Below, one piece after another: positions 16,166 through 24,654 of a stretch of 45,570 nucleotides of DNA. The notes under the pieces are model-generated. The model was not told where the DNA came from. It saw only the letters and a list, made by a program, of their open reading frames with translations, and did no database searches. The position numbers and the translations under genes were made by a program. The DNA is from Ignavibacteria bacterium (lineage in GTDB: Bacteria > Bacteroidota > Ignavibacteria > Ignavibacteriales > SURF-24), in NCBI GenBank assembly GCA_025612375.1, contig JAAXKN010000036.1, forward strand, positions 1 through 45,570, in the 5' to 3' direction. The stretch's first letter is position 1. Each line of letters opens with the position of its first letter.

Positions 16166-17050
16166 TTATTGTCCAGCGTTTCCGATCCAACCTCTCCAGT
16201 CGGAGTAACCACAGGAGAATCTCAGATATCCACGATATTTAGCTACCATGTTATCGAAGTTCTCAGTACCCTTAAACTCGGGCTTTACCCTCCAGAAGAA
16301 GTTGAGCTCATTCAGTACGGGATCTTCCAGGAACCATGCGTTAGTATCTGTGAGGTAGTCAAGTACCACAGGGGTCAACTTACCCTTCAGAGTATTAACA
16401 TCATTGTTGGGAGTTCCCGACTGTCCTGCAGAGTGTAGAATGGTGAGTGCAGTGAATTCAAGGTCAGGTGGTATTACGAGTTTCTTAGCCTTAGCCTGCA
16501 TCTTAAGCCCTTCCTCAGTAACCATGTTAGTTCTCATCTGGGTAAGACCTAACTTAAGGTTAGCATCTGAGAGAGCTCCAGGGGCCATCAGGTTATCGGC
16601 GGTTCCACCTTTAAGCAATGGGTGAGCATCGGAGAATAGTGGTTCATCATCGTAGCCGTCCACGGTGAAGGCATTGTTGAGTATGGCAGCAGCTGTCTTC
16701 TCAACTGTAGCTCTACCGCCACGTGCGAGTTTCTTAGGCAATTTATCCATAACACCATACAGTTCATCATCTGCTAACTCTCTCTCAATGGAGATAGTTT
16801 TAGCATATGCCTTATGTACGTAGGATACTTCGAGACCATGTTCGATGTCTTCCTCACCAATAGGACCACCAGGAGCCTTCTCCTCCCATTCACCAGTACC
16901 AGATACATGGTAGTCATACTCCTTAGCTTTCTTAGACTTATTAACGTTGAAGATATCAGAGTACTGCTCAGGAATCTCATCGTAAGTATCGAAAAAGATC
17001 TTTCTGAATTTAGGTTCGAGCAGCTGTTGAAAATTACCAGAAGTAAGCAT
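16166..17050 (-). CDS. Major capsid protein (Mu gpT-like / HK97 fold)
   Basis: The 294-residue sequence has the features of gpT-type HK97-fold capsid proteins. These are an E-loop region rich in charged residues (ERELADDELYG), a long spine helix (GRATVEKTAAAILNNAF), the DDEPLFSDAHPL turn, and the A-domain strand LTPVVLDYLTDTNAWFL. There is no separate prohead protease, so the scaffold upstream probably shapes the shell. AAGGAGGTG precedes the ATG. A terminator-like hairpin follows the gene. Confidence 0.85.
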   Translation of the reverse strand: MLTSGNFQQLLEPKFRKIFFDTYDEIPEQYSDIFNVNKSKKAKEYDYHVSGTGEWEEKAPGGPIGEEDIEHGLEVSYVHKAYAKTISIERELADDELYGVMDKLPKKLARGGRATVEKTAAAILNNAFTVDGYDDEPLFSDAHPLLKGGTADNLMAPGALSDANLKLGLTQMRTNMVTEEGLKMQAKAKKLVIPPDLEFTALTILHSAGQSGTPNNDVNTLKGKLTPVVLDYLTDTNAWFLEDPVLNELNFFWRVKPEFKGTENFDNMVAKYRGYLRFSCGYSDWRGWIGNAGQ

Positions 17051-17064
17051 TATATTTCACCTCC

Positions 17065-17508
17065 TTAAGAATTCCATAAAGCAGATCTCTTGATTACGAC
17101 ATCTGCCGTTTTATTGGTATTGTTATAGCCAACTACTAACATAGCGCCACCTGTAGTATCATCAAGATTGATGTTCTGGTTAGCATCTATGTCGAAGGCT
17201 GTGAGATACATATCTGTATCAACTAGTGAGGTCTTGGTGGTCCCCACATAGCTCATACGAACTACAGACCTCTCATTGATGGCGATGACAAGAATAGCAT
17301 CAGCATCGGTCACAGTAGTTCCTGTAGTAATATCCTGAGTAGCTATACCCAGAATGCCCGTTGCAGCCGCACCAGCCTTAACTCCCTTCCCGGAAGTTAT
17401 TGAGATGAGGTCTCCGGCTAAGATAGTCTGGCTAGCAGCTATCTTAACACGTACTTCATTTGGCTGGGTTGCATCTAAAGACTTCAAATAAGCAACCTTT
17501 TTAGACAT
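17065..17508 (-). CDS. Capsid decoration / head stabilising protein candidate
   Basis: This 147-residue, beta-rich protein carries AGDLISITSGKGVKAGAAA and GILGIATQDITTGTT. These resemble the small beta-barrel head-decoration proteins (DUF2190-like) found next to capsid genes. It sits between scaffold and capsid genes with AAAAGGAGTG before its start. Its composition (many Thr, Ala and Asp, with no Trp except one at the end) fits a surface-exposed virion protein. The assignment rests on fold pattern and location. Confidence 0.6.
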   Translation of the reverse strand: MSKKVAYLKSLDATQPNEVRVKIAASQTILAGDLISITSGKGVKAGAAATGILGIATQDITTGTTVTDADAILVIAINERSVVRMSYVGTTKTSLVDTDMYLTAFDIDANQNINLDDTTGGAMLVVGYNNTNKTADVVIKRSALWNS

Positions 17509-17527
17509 TTAATTCACTCCTTTTAAG

Positions 17528-18439
17528 TTATTTTTTCTTCTTGGAGGCCCTATAAGCATCAATATTGTCTATTCCCTGATACTTAGCATACTCCACAGGG
17601 TCCATGCCAATTCTCTTAGCGGCCTGAACTACCTGAGGGCTTAGTTTAGGCCCATTAGAAACTGCGTTAGAGTTTCCTGTATTCACTACCTTTTTAGTCT
17701 GTGCCGTCTTGACCCTACGAGCAATAGCTCTCTGTTCCCCGTCCCGTGCAGCTACGTCGAGTGCTACATCCCCCTTAGCCAGAAGATAAGCCTGTTTAAT
17801 GCTGAGTTTCGGGTTCTCATCCAGCAACTCATCAATTTCTTCCTTAAATAAGTCATAATCGTGAAACTTGGGGTCAGATTTAAGCTGTGTCTCCTCCAAT
17901 TGTCTCTGAAGAGACTGATTTTTACCCTGTTCCTTAGCTATGGTTACTCGAGTTTGCCTAGCCTGGGCTATCTGTGCCACAGGAACACCGAGAATCTTAG
18001 CCTGTTCCTCGTCAGTCATGTTAGTAAGTCTACCTATAAGGGAATCGAAGTTAAGACCTGTAACTTCACAAATTTTATCTACCGCTTCTTTGTACGGTTG
18101 AAGTTTCTGTACTCTCTTAGCATACGTGCCAACACGGGTCTGAACTATCTTTTGAACCTGTTCTTTACGGTACGATGGTTCCTTACTTGCGGGTTTGGTG
18201 ACCACATCGTCTTCACCAGCATCATCATCTGACTCCTCAACAAACTCATCGTCTAAGTCCTCATCAGTGTCTTCAAGGTCCTCGTCGCCCTCATCTTCCA
18301 CAGACGGTTTAGAAGTAGATCTTACCCTTGAACCAGAACCAAGATCCTCACCCAGGCCTGAGATGTCCTCATTATCGTCTGTAACACCCAGTCCCATGTT
18401 TCCTTCAATAGCGTCCTGATAACTTACTGTCTTTCCCAT
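17528..18439 (-). CDS. Capsid scaffolding protein
   Basis: Residues 20-95 are extremely acidic and low-complexity, with long Asp/Glu runs. Residues 100-210 are a charged helical region that includes SFTTAKEQ-type heptads (RVTIAKEQGKNQSLQRQLEE), and the C terminus is basic (RASKKKK). The basic tail is the part that contacts coat protein in known scaffolds. Position between portal and capsid is the usual place. It should guide procapsid assembly and then leave or be degraded. Confidence 0.75.
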   Translation of the reverse strand: MGKTVSYQDAIEGNMGLGVTDDNEDISGLGEDLGSGSRVRSTSKPSVEDEGDEDLEDTDEDLDDEFVEESDDDAGEDDVVTKPASKEPSYRKEQVQKIVQTRVGTYAKRVQKLQPYKEAVDKICEVTGLNFDSLIGRLTNMTDEEQAKILGVPVAQIAQARQTRVTIAKEQGKNQSLQRQLEETQLKSDPKFHDYDLFKEEIDELLDENPKLSIKQAYLLAKGDVALDVAARDGEQRAIARRVKTAQTKKVVNTGNSNAVSNGPKLSPQVVQAAKRIGMDPVEYAKYQGIDNIDAYRASKKKK

Positions 18440-18542
18440 AACATCCTCCTTAAGTATTTTACTAGGTCTTCACCCGATAGTATTCAGCTTTAACGATGCC
18501 GTGTCTCGGGCCTTACGAGCAGCCAACGAATTATGTAAACCG

Positions 18543-18788
18543 CTATTTGTATAAACGGTCTTCAACATAAGCAGATAAGACATGAGTAGCCTTACCGTGG
18601 TACCCACAGTGTGGACAACTCATAGTCTTGTTAAGTTGCCATCCCTTATCCCTGAAGCCAACCCTCTCACATTTGGGACATACGGGCAGACTAGCTGCCT
18701 TATGACGTCTCCCATTATGCATAGAGTGAGATAGGCCATGGGCTATGTAAGTACTCTTGCTGGTACCTGAATTATTAAGTATTATCAT
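18543..18788 (-). CDS. Small zinc-ribbon protein
   Basis: This 81-residue protein has two cysteine knuckles, CPKC at about 37-40 and CPHC at about 57-60, which should hold one zinc. It lies between portal and scaffold and overlaps the portal stop in ATGA. Its job is unknown; a packaging or DNA-binding accessory role is possible. The 103 bases after it (18440-18542) contain no gene that I can support. Confidence 0.7.
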   Translation of the reverse strand: MIILNNSGTSKSTYIAHGLSHSMHNGRRHKAASLPVCPKCERVGFRDKGWQLNKTMSCPHCGYHGKATHVLSAYVEDRLYK

Positions 18789-20761
18789 GCTACTACCACC
18801 CCCAGTTTGGCAAGTACTTCAGGAATCATATTTTCAGGTATGGCGGACAAGGCCTCCATCAGCATAGCATCCATACCTTGTGGCATACCTTGGGCAGCAA
18901 TGTCACCTTCCACAGGTGCCTGTTGGACTGGCTGTCCTGTTGGTACAGGTTGTTCTGTCTGCGGTGCCCCGGCGTTGTCCTGAGGAACTGAGGACGGGAA
19001 TGGTGTACCATTTGCCATGGCTAATTGCTCATCAGACATGTTCCTACTTACAAATTGTCCTTGAGGGTTGAATGGGTCAATTATAGGCCAATTCAATACC
19101 TTCTTCAAGGTTGCCCTACCTTCTTCTCGGGTAATAAGTCCTTCACGGTTAAGTTCGATTACCGCCTGATATAGGAAGGACTTGTTATTAGGCATACCTG
19201 CACCGAGAGATATCTCAATGTCAAACTCAGCCTCTTTAGTAATCATCTCACCGTTCTCATCCTTAAGGGGTCTGTACCGTGAGGTATTGAGAGTCTCATC
19301 CTCGGGGTTCCAATTCTCATTAAGTGTAAGATAAGGTATCTCCTTGAGAGAACTACCCCTATACCACAGGTAATCTGTCTTATCGTTCTCGGTGACATCA
19401 AAAGCTTGTTCCTCATCCATAAATTCCTTAATATAATCTAACAATAGTTCTATAACTTCAATAAATCCCTCTTGCAACATGAGTTTCTTATGGTTAGCTC
19501 TTCTACTACCGGCTTCCTGTAAAGCTAATATAGCAGAAGCAGCACGGAGACTACCAGACCTACGTCCTTCAACTACATCAGAACGTCCAGATACTACCTC
19601 CGATTCATTGAAACCCTCTTGCCTTCTAGTGTATATGTACCCAGGAATGGTTGGAGGATTCACAGTTTCCCATGCCGTGTGGTCCTTAGCAGGTATCTTA
19701 AGCCCTGGCTTATTGGTCCATTTCTTAATATTTATACCTGCGGCGGTTCCTACAACTATCTGGATGTTACCCATCAGACGAGCATTCATTCTAATCTGGT
19801 CATCCAGCTCATTGATAACGTCCTGTATAGGAATGAGTTGCTCAGTATCACTCTTGCCCCATAACCTACCTTTCTTCTTGTAGCACACAAGGATTACGAA
19901 GGGGTATTTACCATGTTCGTAGAAGCTCTTCCGTTCACCCTTCTCTTCGTCGTAGTGATCCCAGTCTGAGTCCTCAAGGATGATGTCACGGGTGCAGTAG
20001 ACTCTCCGCAAGTTACCATCATCGTCTTTCTCCCAATACTCAAACAAGACAGCTTGGTCATTGATGACCTCATTAGCCGTCGAGTCATCCTCCTCACCGA
20101 ATATGGTGGGATGATATGACTGAAGACCGAATCTCCCCTCGGGTTTTACAAATTTGCCCCTTTTACCAAACCTCCTCCTAAACCATGAGCAAGGATATGG
20201 TTGAGCCTGTATGAAGAAGTCACCGTCATTTATCTTACGTGGGTCATTAATCTTAGGGTCGGGGAACAATGTATCTGGGCTACATGGCTGCATAATAGGT
20301 AGACCCCTACCCTTGAGGGCGTCAAAGTCATAGTAAACCTTCCAGCCCACAGAGCCAAGATTGAGTCTATCTCTCTCACCCTCATCAAACTTAGGTATCA
20401 TCTTGTTCTTCTGCCACACCCATTTAACTAGTTGACTTACGTCTGTAGCAAATGGTGCATCAGATGGCCCAACACCCTTCAATAGTACCTCCATCTGACC
20501 ATCTACCAAGTCAGCTACCTGGGACTCAATAATAGACTGTACAATGTTAGTCTCAGAGCCAGGGTCATCCTCATCCTCCGGAGTATTAACGTCTCCAGAC
20601 CAGTAGTCCTCGCACTTTCCCCACAGGGTATTCATGCCGAGAGACTCCTTTTTTATATACGAAGCTCTATACCGGTCTGTGATCTTCTCCAATAATTCCT
20701 TCTCAGACTCGGTATTGATATACTCTAAGTCCTCTCTCTTGTCTACCTTGTCCTTAGACAT
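18785..20761 (-). CDS. Portal protein
   Basis: The 658-residue protein resembles large portals of P22-like podoviruses. It has an N-terminal helical stem region (ETNIVQSIIESQVADLVDGQ), a wing with conserved DTLFPDPKINDPRKINDG, and crown helices around DVVEGRRSGSLRAASAILAL. The C-terminal 60 residues are rich in Gln and Pro. Twelve copies form the DNA channel and motor docking site. The terminase gene is just upstream and the scaffold downstream. AAAGGAGG precedes the ATG. Confidence 0.85.
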   Translation of the reverse strand: MSKDKVDKREDLEYINTESEKELLEKITDRYRASYIKKESLGMNTLWGKCEDYWSGDVNTPEDEDDPGSETNIVQSIIESQVADLVDGQMEVLLKGVGPSDAPFATDVSQLVKWVWQKNKMIPKFDEGERDRLNLGSVGWKVYYDFDALKGRGLPIMQPCSPDTLFPDPKINDPRKINDGDFFIQAQPYPCSWFRRRFGKRGKFVKPEGRFGLQSYHPTIFGEEDDSTANEVINDQAVLFEYWEKDDDGNLRRVYCTRDIILEDSDWDHYDEEKGERKSFYEHGKYPFVILVCYKKKGRLWGKSDTEQLIPIQDVINELDDQIRMNARLMGNIQIVVGTAAGINIKKWTNKPGLKIPAKDHTAWETVNPPTIPGYIYTRRQEGFNESEVVSGRSDVVEGRRSGSLRAASAILALQEAGSRRANHKKLMLQEGFIEVIELLLDYIKEFMDEEQAFDVTENDKTDYLWYRGSSLKEIPYLTLNENWNPEDETLNTSRYRPLKDENGEMITKEAEFDIEISLGAGMPNNKSFLYQAVIELNREGLITREEGRATLKKVLNWPIIDPFNPQGQFVSRNMSDEQLAMANGTPFPSSVPQDNAGAPQTEQPVPTGQPVQQAPVEGDIAAQGMPQGMDAMLMEALSAIPENMIPEVLAKLGVVVA

Positions 20762-21006
20762 TAATGATTCCCTCCTTTACTGAAGTAATGTTTCTTAGGT
20801 TTGGTCTCTAACATCTTCTCTAGCCTCTGGTCAGCGGGACTTATTGGCTCAAGTAGATTCCCGGCATTATACCGAGGGATGTGAGCCTTCTTCTTAGGTT
20901 TCTCTGGGACGTCCTTAGTGGCTGTCATCAATGCTATAGTAATGCCGATGACATAACCTACACATAAACATAGAGCTGAGAGAAGTATAACCTCTAATGT
21001 GGTCAC
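20761..21006 (-). CDS. Small single-pass membrane protein
   Basis: This 81-residue protein has one transmembrane helix at about residues 5-28 (VILLSALCLCVGYVIGITIALM), followed by a basic cytoplasmic tail. It starts with GTG, overlapping the terminase stop in GTGA, so it is translationally coupled. A membrane protein between terminase and portal is unusual and has no function I recognise. Confidence 0.7.
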   Translation of the reverse strand: MTTLEVILLSALCLCVGYVIGITIALMTATKDVPEKPKKKAHIPRYNAGNLLEPISPADQRLEKMLETKPKKHYFSKGGNH

Positions 21007-22442
21007 TGGGCAATCCTCCTTTTTATATCCATATGAACATAATCGTCACGGTCAAAGTCTTCATCTTCCTCATAACTGGGATGTTCCCACTCTCCCCCAA
21101 CACTCAATGACCCCTTACCCCTACCAGGTAGCACAGGATTGAGTAAGCCGGGATGCATGCCGTAAGTATTTAGGAAGTACTTAAAGGCGTCTCTAGCATG
21201 GTTAGGCTGCTTCTTAAGTTTATCATGGGTGGTTCCCTTCAATGTTAAGGGGTCCCATGCCTCCTTCTTAATCTGGTCTATAAGATATACACATTTGCTA
21301 GATATATGTATAACTGCAGTCCCGTCCTTCTTCCTCTTCTTAAGAAGATTTATGAATAACTTCATAAAGTAGTCTTCATCATTGGAAGCAGGAAGCAGAT
21401 TCACACCAAACTCTTGGTAGAGCTGTCGAGGGGACTTTTTATTCGGCCCTTTACTGCCAGTTGCAGGGTCAGCATTAACGTCTGTAAAGCCACGATTCTT
21501 TATCTTATGAGCAAACTCCTCAATGTCAGCGTCTGCCTCATAGTCCTCAGCATACATCCAGATATCACCGTCATGGTCTACACAACCATATACACAGGCT
21601 GTAGGAGCAGTGACACCAAAGTCGAAGCCAGCACCATAATCCCACTGTGGTGCAAGGTCTACATCCTCGTCCTTGTAGACGTGTATAGCTTCATCAAAGT
21701 CAGTATAAACTTGACCCTCAAAAGCATCAAAGCTACCATCAAGAAATCTCGAAACCCAAGTTGGCGGGTTGTTCTTACGGAGCTCATCCTCATATCCCGG
21801 AGGCAAGTACTTAGCGTTAGCACGGGTTGGGACGTTCCATCCTATGTACTCAGTGTAGGTAGCTCTTTTCTTCGGGTTGAAGAACCTATCCCACACCCAG
21901 TCTTTACCGCCCGAGTTCGATGTTACAAAACCTCTCCAGGGTCCCACAGGATGACGAAGACGAGCCGTCAGCATCTGAAAGGTAGCCTCAGGCACCTCCG
22001 CACCGTCCGGCTCGTGAGCTTCATCTATCCAGAAGTAGGATATATCAAGTGACCCGAGAGGTCCAGGGTCATCAAGATGGTAGAACAATATCTCAGAGTA
22101 CACAGGATTACCTTCCTCATCCACAGCATTGGTTCTTATCCACATGTGTTCCTCTGACTTGTTGTACTCCTCAATTAGTGATGGGTCACATACCTCGAAG
22201 AAACGTCTCTGTGTAGTCTCACGTAGAGACTTAGCAGTTAGACGTCCGATAACTCCGAGTGAGCCAGGATAGAGCTGAGTCCACTTAATTATCTCCTCAA
22301 CACCCATACGAGTTTTACCAGCACCAACACCAGAGACTATAGCACGATACTTGTGAGTATCTTGATGAAAAGCCTTCTGGTGAGGATGTGGATCGTATGT
22401 AGCAAGTTTACGAGGTGGACTTAGTCTACGTCTCCTACTCAT
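21003..22442 (-). CDS. terL: Terminase large subunit (ATPase/nuclease)
   Basis: This is the packaging motor. The Walker A motif GVGAGKT is at residues 38-44 and the Walker B motif YFWIDEAH places D140/E141. The RNase-H-like nuclease domain begins with GFDFGVTAP (catalytic D274), with NADPATGSKG giving D325 and a further acidic site near the C terminus. Its length of 479 is normal. It cuts the DNA concatemer and pumps it into the prohead through the portal. The ATG is preceded by GGGGTAGG. Confidence 0.95.
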   Translation of the reverse strand: MSRRRRLSPPRKLATYDPHPHQKAFHQDTHKYRAIVSGVGAGKTRMGVEEIIKWTQLYPGSLGVIGRLTAKSLRETTQRRFFEVCDPSLIEEYNKSEEHMWIRTNAVDEEGNPVYSEILFYHLDDPGPLGSLDISYFWIDEAHEPDGAEVPEATFQMLTARLRHPVGPWRGFVTSNSGGKDWVWDRFFNPKKRATYTEYIGWNVPTRANAKYLPPGYEDELRKNNPPTWVSRFLDGSFDAFEGQVYTDFDEAIHVYKDEDVDLAPQWDYGAGFDFGVTAPTACVYGCVDHDGDIWMYAEDYEADADIEEFAHKIKNRGFTDVNADPATGSKGPNKKSPRQLYQEFGVNLLPASNDEDYFMKLFINLLKKRKKDGTAVIHISSKCVYLIDQIKKEAWDPLTLKGTTHDKLKKQPNHARDAFKYFLNTYGMHPGLLNPVLPGRGKGSLSVGGEWEHPSYEEDEDFDRDDYVHMDIKRRIAQ

Positions 22443-22447
22443 GTTTC

Positions 22448-22699
22448 CTACCCCCCATACCTTTCAAGATTATTGAGAATCATCTGGTCTATCATGTCCG
22501 CCTGAAGATGACCGATTATCTCAGCCTTTTGACCAAAGTCTACGTGCCAGTACCCAGTCATGACCGTGCCATCCTTACACTTCACGGCGATAGTTATTCC
22601 CACAGGGTCAGCGTCCAGTGTTAGCTGAACACTCTCTTGTAGGAACTCATCAGCTGTCTGGTCTGACTCGTTCTTGGGGAAGTTAATTATTTTAGCCAT
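22448..22699 (-). CDS. Hypothetical protein between terminase subunits
   Basis: I do not recognise this 83-residue protein. It has an N-terminal acidic segment, a beta hairpin around GITIAVKCKDGTVMTGYWHVDFG, and a C-terminal helix. The beta part looks like a small SH3 or Sm-like strand pair. It overlaps the terS stop by 8 bases and lies 5 bases before terL, so it belongs to the packaging cassette. Confidence 0.65.
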   Translation of the reverse strand: MAKIINFPKNESDQTADEFLQESVQLTLDADPVGITIAVKCKDGTVMTGYWHVDFGQKAEIIGHLQADMIDQMILNNLERYGG

Positions 22700-23111
22700 T
22701 AGACTTACCTCCTAACTTCTCCCGTGCTTGCTGCTGTGCATCCTCGAGGAGTTTCTTCTCCTCATCGTTGAGCATACCTTCTGAGAACAGGAGGGTGATC
22801 TGGGAGGACGGTAGGTTACCGTTTATCTCAGTTCTGTCACCATACTTCTCTCTTCTTTCAGCTTTAAGCAGAAACATTAGTAAAGAGTCAGATTTTTCTT
22901 TAGCCCTCTGTATAGCCACAGACTCGAGACCATCTACGAATCTTTCTTTGAGTTCTTCGTACAGTTCCTTGTATTTGGGGTATTTCTGCAACCATCTGTT
23001 GTGTGCGGCACGTCTTACCTTAACGTTATCACAGGCTACACCTATAACTCCAACTTTAGCAAACTCACTGAGAACTCGAGTCATTAGAACTTTTTCTACC
23101 TCTCTCTGCAT
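22692..23111 (-). CDS. terS: Terminase small subunit
   Basis: This 139-residue protein shows the pattern of phage small terminases. A short helix-turn-helix region (KVGVIGVACDNVKVRRAAHNR) is followed by the signature RFVDGLESVAIQRAKE, then LMFLLKAERREKYGDR. It recognises the packaging start site and hands DNA to TerL. I chose ATG 23111 because AAAGGAGG stands 9 bases before it; an earlier in-frame start would extend into a terminator-like hairpin. It is the first gene of the late block. Confidence 0.85.
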   Translation of the reverse strand: MQREVEKVLMTRVLSEFAKVGVIGVACDNVKVRRAAHNRWLQKYPKYKELYEELKERFVDGLESVAIQRAKEKSDSLLMFLLKAERREKYGDRTEINGNLPSSQITLLFSEGMLNDEEKKLLEDAQQQAREKLGGKSNG

Positions 23112-23130
23112 ATATCTCTGCCTCCTTTCT

Positions 23131-23162
23131 ATAAAAATAAGAGGGTAGCGGATGTCCCCTCT
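23131..23162 (-). terminator. Intrinsic-terminator-like hairpin in the terS leader
   Basis: On the minus strand AGAGGG and CCCTCT form a 6-bp stem with an 11-base loop, followed by TATTTTTAT. It lies just before the terS ribosome site, inside the untranslated leader of the late message. There it could stop transcription unless an antiterminator acts. Confidence 0.6.
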
Positions 23163-23188
23163 CAACAGAATGTAAATATGAGTGTTTT

Positions 23189-23274
23189 GGTCGAGAGATG
23201 AAGTTGTTCAGCTTATTACCTTCACCGAGCCTCCCATAGCAAGGAGCATATCGTTACGGGCTGTATCTCTCACC
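23189..23274 (-). promoter_or_regulatory. Structured 5' leader of the late transcript
   Basis: Ten bases at 23265-23274 pair with 23189-23199 with one bulged base, closing a domain of about 85 bases. Inside are a CAGC/GCTG helix (23209-23212 with 23260-23263) and a CTCC/GGAG hairpin. The leader runs about 180 bases from the promoter to terS and has no ORF preceded by a ribosome site. It is a candidate regulatory RNA; I do not recognise its class. Confidence 0.5.
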
Positions 23275-23301
23275 GAAAAAACTACTATTTGGTACACTTA
23301 T

Positions 23302-23331
23302 ATTATACCACCTCGCCGCAACGACTGTCAA
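23302..23331 (-). promoter_or_regulatory. Late leftward promoter
   Basis: On the minus strand TTGACA (23326-23331) and TATAAT (23302-23307) are 18 bases apart. It points at terS and the whole structural block. The boxes are host-like, so late timing may depend on a repressor, an activator or the leader rather than a phage sigma factor. Confidence 0.8.
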
Positions 23332-23654
23332 TAACTTTTTTAAAAAATTTTTATAAGGTCAAATTATTACCCACGGGTAGCTTCTCTGGGCTGACGGGGT
23401 GCCTCTTCCACAGGAATAGAGGCGGCGTGAGTGTGCATCTGAAGTCTGTACTCCTCACCTATGAGCCCGGCCCGTGGTTGGGCTTGACCCGGGGTCGAGT
23501 CATTGACCAATGACATGCAGTTGCAACTCAACCACATACTATACATAATAATGAATAAATAAAATGAAGGGGATCTCTTCTTCTTTACTATACATAATAG
23601 TCTACTCCTTTCATTATCAATATAAAAGTTAAACAAAAATATTTAATAAAACTA
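23332..23654. other. GC-rich intergenic segment with palindromes (possible cos/pac or operator)
   Basis: This segment of more than 300 bases holds no convincing gene. Within an AT-rich surround, 23370-23510 is distinctly GC-rich. It contains GACCCGGGGTC (23486-23496), the dyad GTCATTGACCAATGAC (23499-23514) and the palindrome AGTTGCAACT (23519-23528) in a row. It lies between divergent promoters and just upstream of terS, where packaging sites and genetic switches usually occur. Which of these it is cannot be told from sequence alone. Confidence 0.45.
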
Positions 23655-23683
23655 TTGACATCCACATCCATGTCTGATATCAT
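23655..23683 (+). promoter_or_regulatory. Rightward promoter of the 23.7-26.5 kb block
   Basis: TTGACA at 23655-23660 and TATCAT at 23678-23683 are 17 bases apart, 43 bases before the first rightward start codon. The -10 overlaps the palindrome TGATATCA, a possible operator half. Confidence 0.75.
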
Positions 23684-23725
23684 AATAATGTAATCAATAA
23701 ACAAATTGGATATGGAGGTACAGTT

Positions 23726-24070
23726 ATGAATAATGAGTTTCACTCTCGAGCTGACGGCAATTGTGATGAATGTGAAGAGTACGGCATGAAGATGTGTATT
23801 GAGCAGTGCCCACATTACAAACATATCGTAAGCAACCAGACAATCATTGAAGCATACGCTTATCTTGATGACATTTTAGAATTTGAACGTCAAGACGAAT
23901 TGGGATTAACCAGAAGACAAATGTTCGACATGGGTTTATTTTATCAATGGGCGGATCCCATCATTGAGAATCATGAGCACAATCGTAATGAGAAAAGTCG
24001 AGTGCCAGACACATTCGTATATGTCATTGATTTGCTGCAATCGTTCATAGAAAAGTATGAAAAGCAATAA
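23726..24070 (+). CDS. Hypothetical protein with N-terminal Cys cluster
   Basis: I do not recognise this 114-residue protein. Cysteines cluster near the N terminus (NCDECEEYGMKMCIEQCPHY), which may bind a metal. The rest is acidic and helical. It is the first gene after the rightward promoter, with GGAGG before its ATG, so it is likely expressed early in this block. Two small hairpins follow it. Confidence 0.7.
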   Translation: MNNEFHSRADGNCDECEEYGMKMCIEQCPHYKHIVSNQTIIEAYAYLDDILEFERQDELGLTRRQMFDMGLFYQWADPIIENHEHNRNEKSRVPDTFVYVIDLLQSFIEKYEKQ

Positions 24071-24077
24071 ACGTCCA

Positions 24078-24112
24078 GCGGAACGTCAATTCCGCTCCAA
24101 CCCAATTTGGGT
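24078..24112 (+). repeat. Two small hairpins between genes
   Basis: GCGGAA and TTCCGC (24078-24095) form one stem, and ACCCAA and TTGGGT (24100-24112) form another. There is no T-run, so they are not ordinary terminators. They may mark message processing or a binding site. Confidence 0.55.
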
Positions 24113-24139
24113 CAATAAATTACATCGGAGGTAGACATC

Positions 24140-24574
24140 ATGGAAAAAATAAAAGAATTGGTGAAGGGGGCCACAGAAATGGCAGCAGCAATTGATAAGA
24201 AGAACAGCAAGAAGAATGAGAAGGTTGATGTTGACAAGTTGATTGATGAAGTAATCGACGGAGCTAATGTATCGGAGAACAAACCAGATGAGAAAAGCGA
24301 AGTGAAAGCAGCAACAGATTCAGCAAAAGTTAAAATCATCATTGCCAAATTGCCGGACACCGTTACGCCAAAGGTATTGAGTGAATTGTTTCAACTCAAC
24401 GATAGTGGCAAAACTGTACGGAGACATTTGAGAAAATCATTCGGCGACAACCACGATGCTCAAGCTGATTGGAAGTGGGATAAAAATGATCCCGTGCTGA
24501 AGTCAATCGTGACATATTTCGCTGAACGTTACAATCCCGTGGTTAAAGAAGAAAAGAAGGTGGAGGCAAAATAA
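24140..24574 (+). CDS. Charged protein with domain shared with the 2552 gene
   Basis: Residues 1-60 are a Lys/Glu/Asp-rich arm. Residues 75-140 form a compact domain with LRKSFGD and WKWDKNDPVLKSIVTYF, matching the domain of the protein at 2552. A basic tail follows. The shared plan of charged arm plus small helical domain suggests DNA or nucleoid binding, as for the paralogue. It starts at ATG 24140 after GGAGG. The end of the gene overlaps a hairpin. Confidence 0.75.
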   Translation: MEKIKELVKGATEMAAAIDKKNSKKNEKVDVDKLIDEVIDGANVSENKPDEKSEVKAATDSAKVKIIIAKLPDTVTPKVLSELFQLNDSGKTVRRHLRKSFGDNHDAQADWKWDKNDPVLKSIVTYFAERYNPVVKEEKKVEAK

Positions 24575-24583
24575 ATTTGCCTC
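24563..24583 (+). terminator. Weak terminator or attenuator hairpin
   Basis: GAGGCAAA (24563-24570) pairs with TTTGCCTC (24576-24583) around ATAAA, which contains most of the stop codon. TTCTCTT follows. It may lower expression of the genes after it. Confidence 0.5.
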
Positions 24584-24654
24584 TTCTCTTAATGCAACCG
24601 TTGCCGGATAAGCAAGCTCCGGATGTGAAATGCAGAGCAAGAGGAGGTGAGAGT

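Noticed and set aside
18440-18542. Short minus-strand frame between scaffold and zinc-ribbon genes
   Set aside because: It is under 20 codons with no clear ribosome site.
23461-23528. Possible tRNA in the GC-rich island
   Set aside because: Arms do not form a cloverleaf on either strand and no T-loop consensus is present.
23367-23546. 59-residue minus-strand frame with a lipobox-like LSCN and proline-rich tail, resembling an Rz1-type spanin
   Set aside because: No ribosome site before its ATG, it lies in the GC-rich palindromic island, and spanins are not expected for a Gram-positive host.
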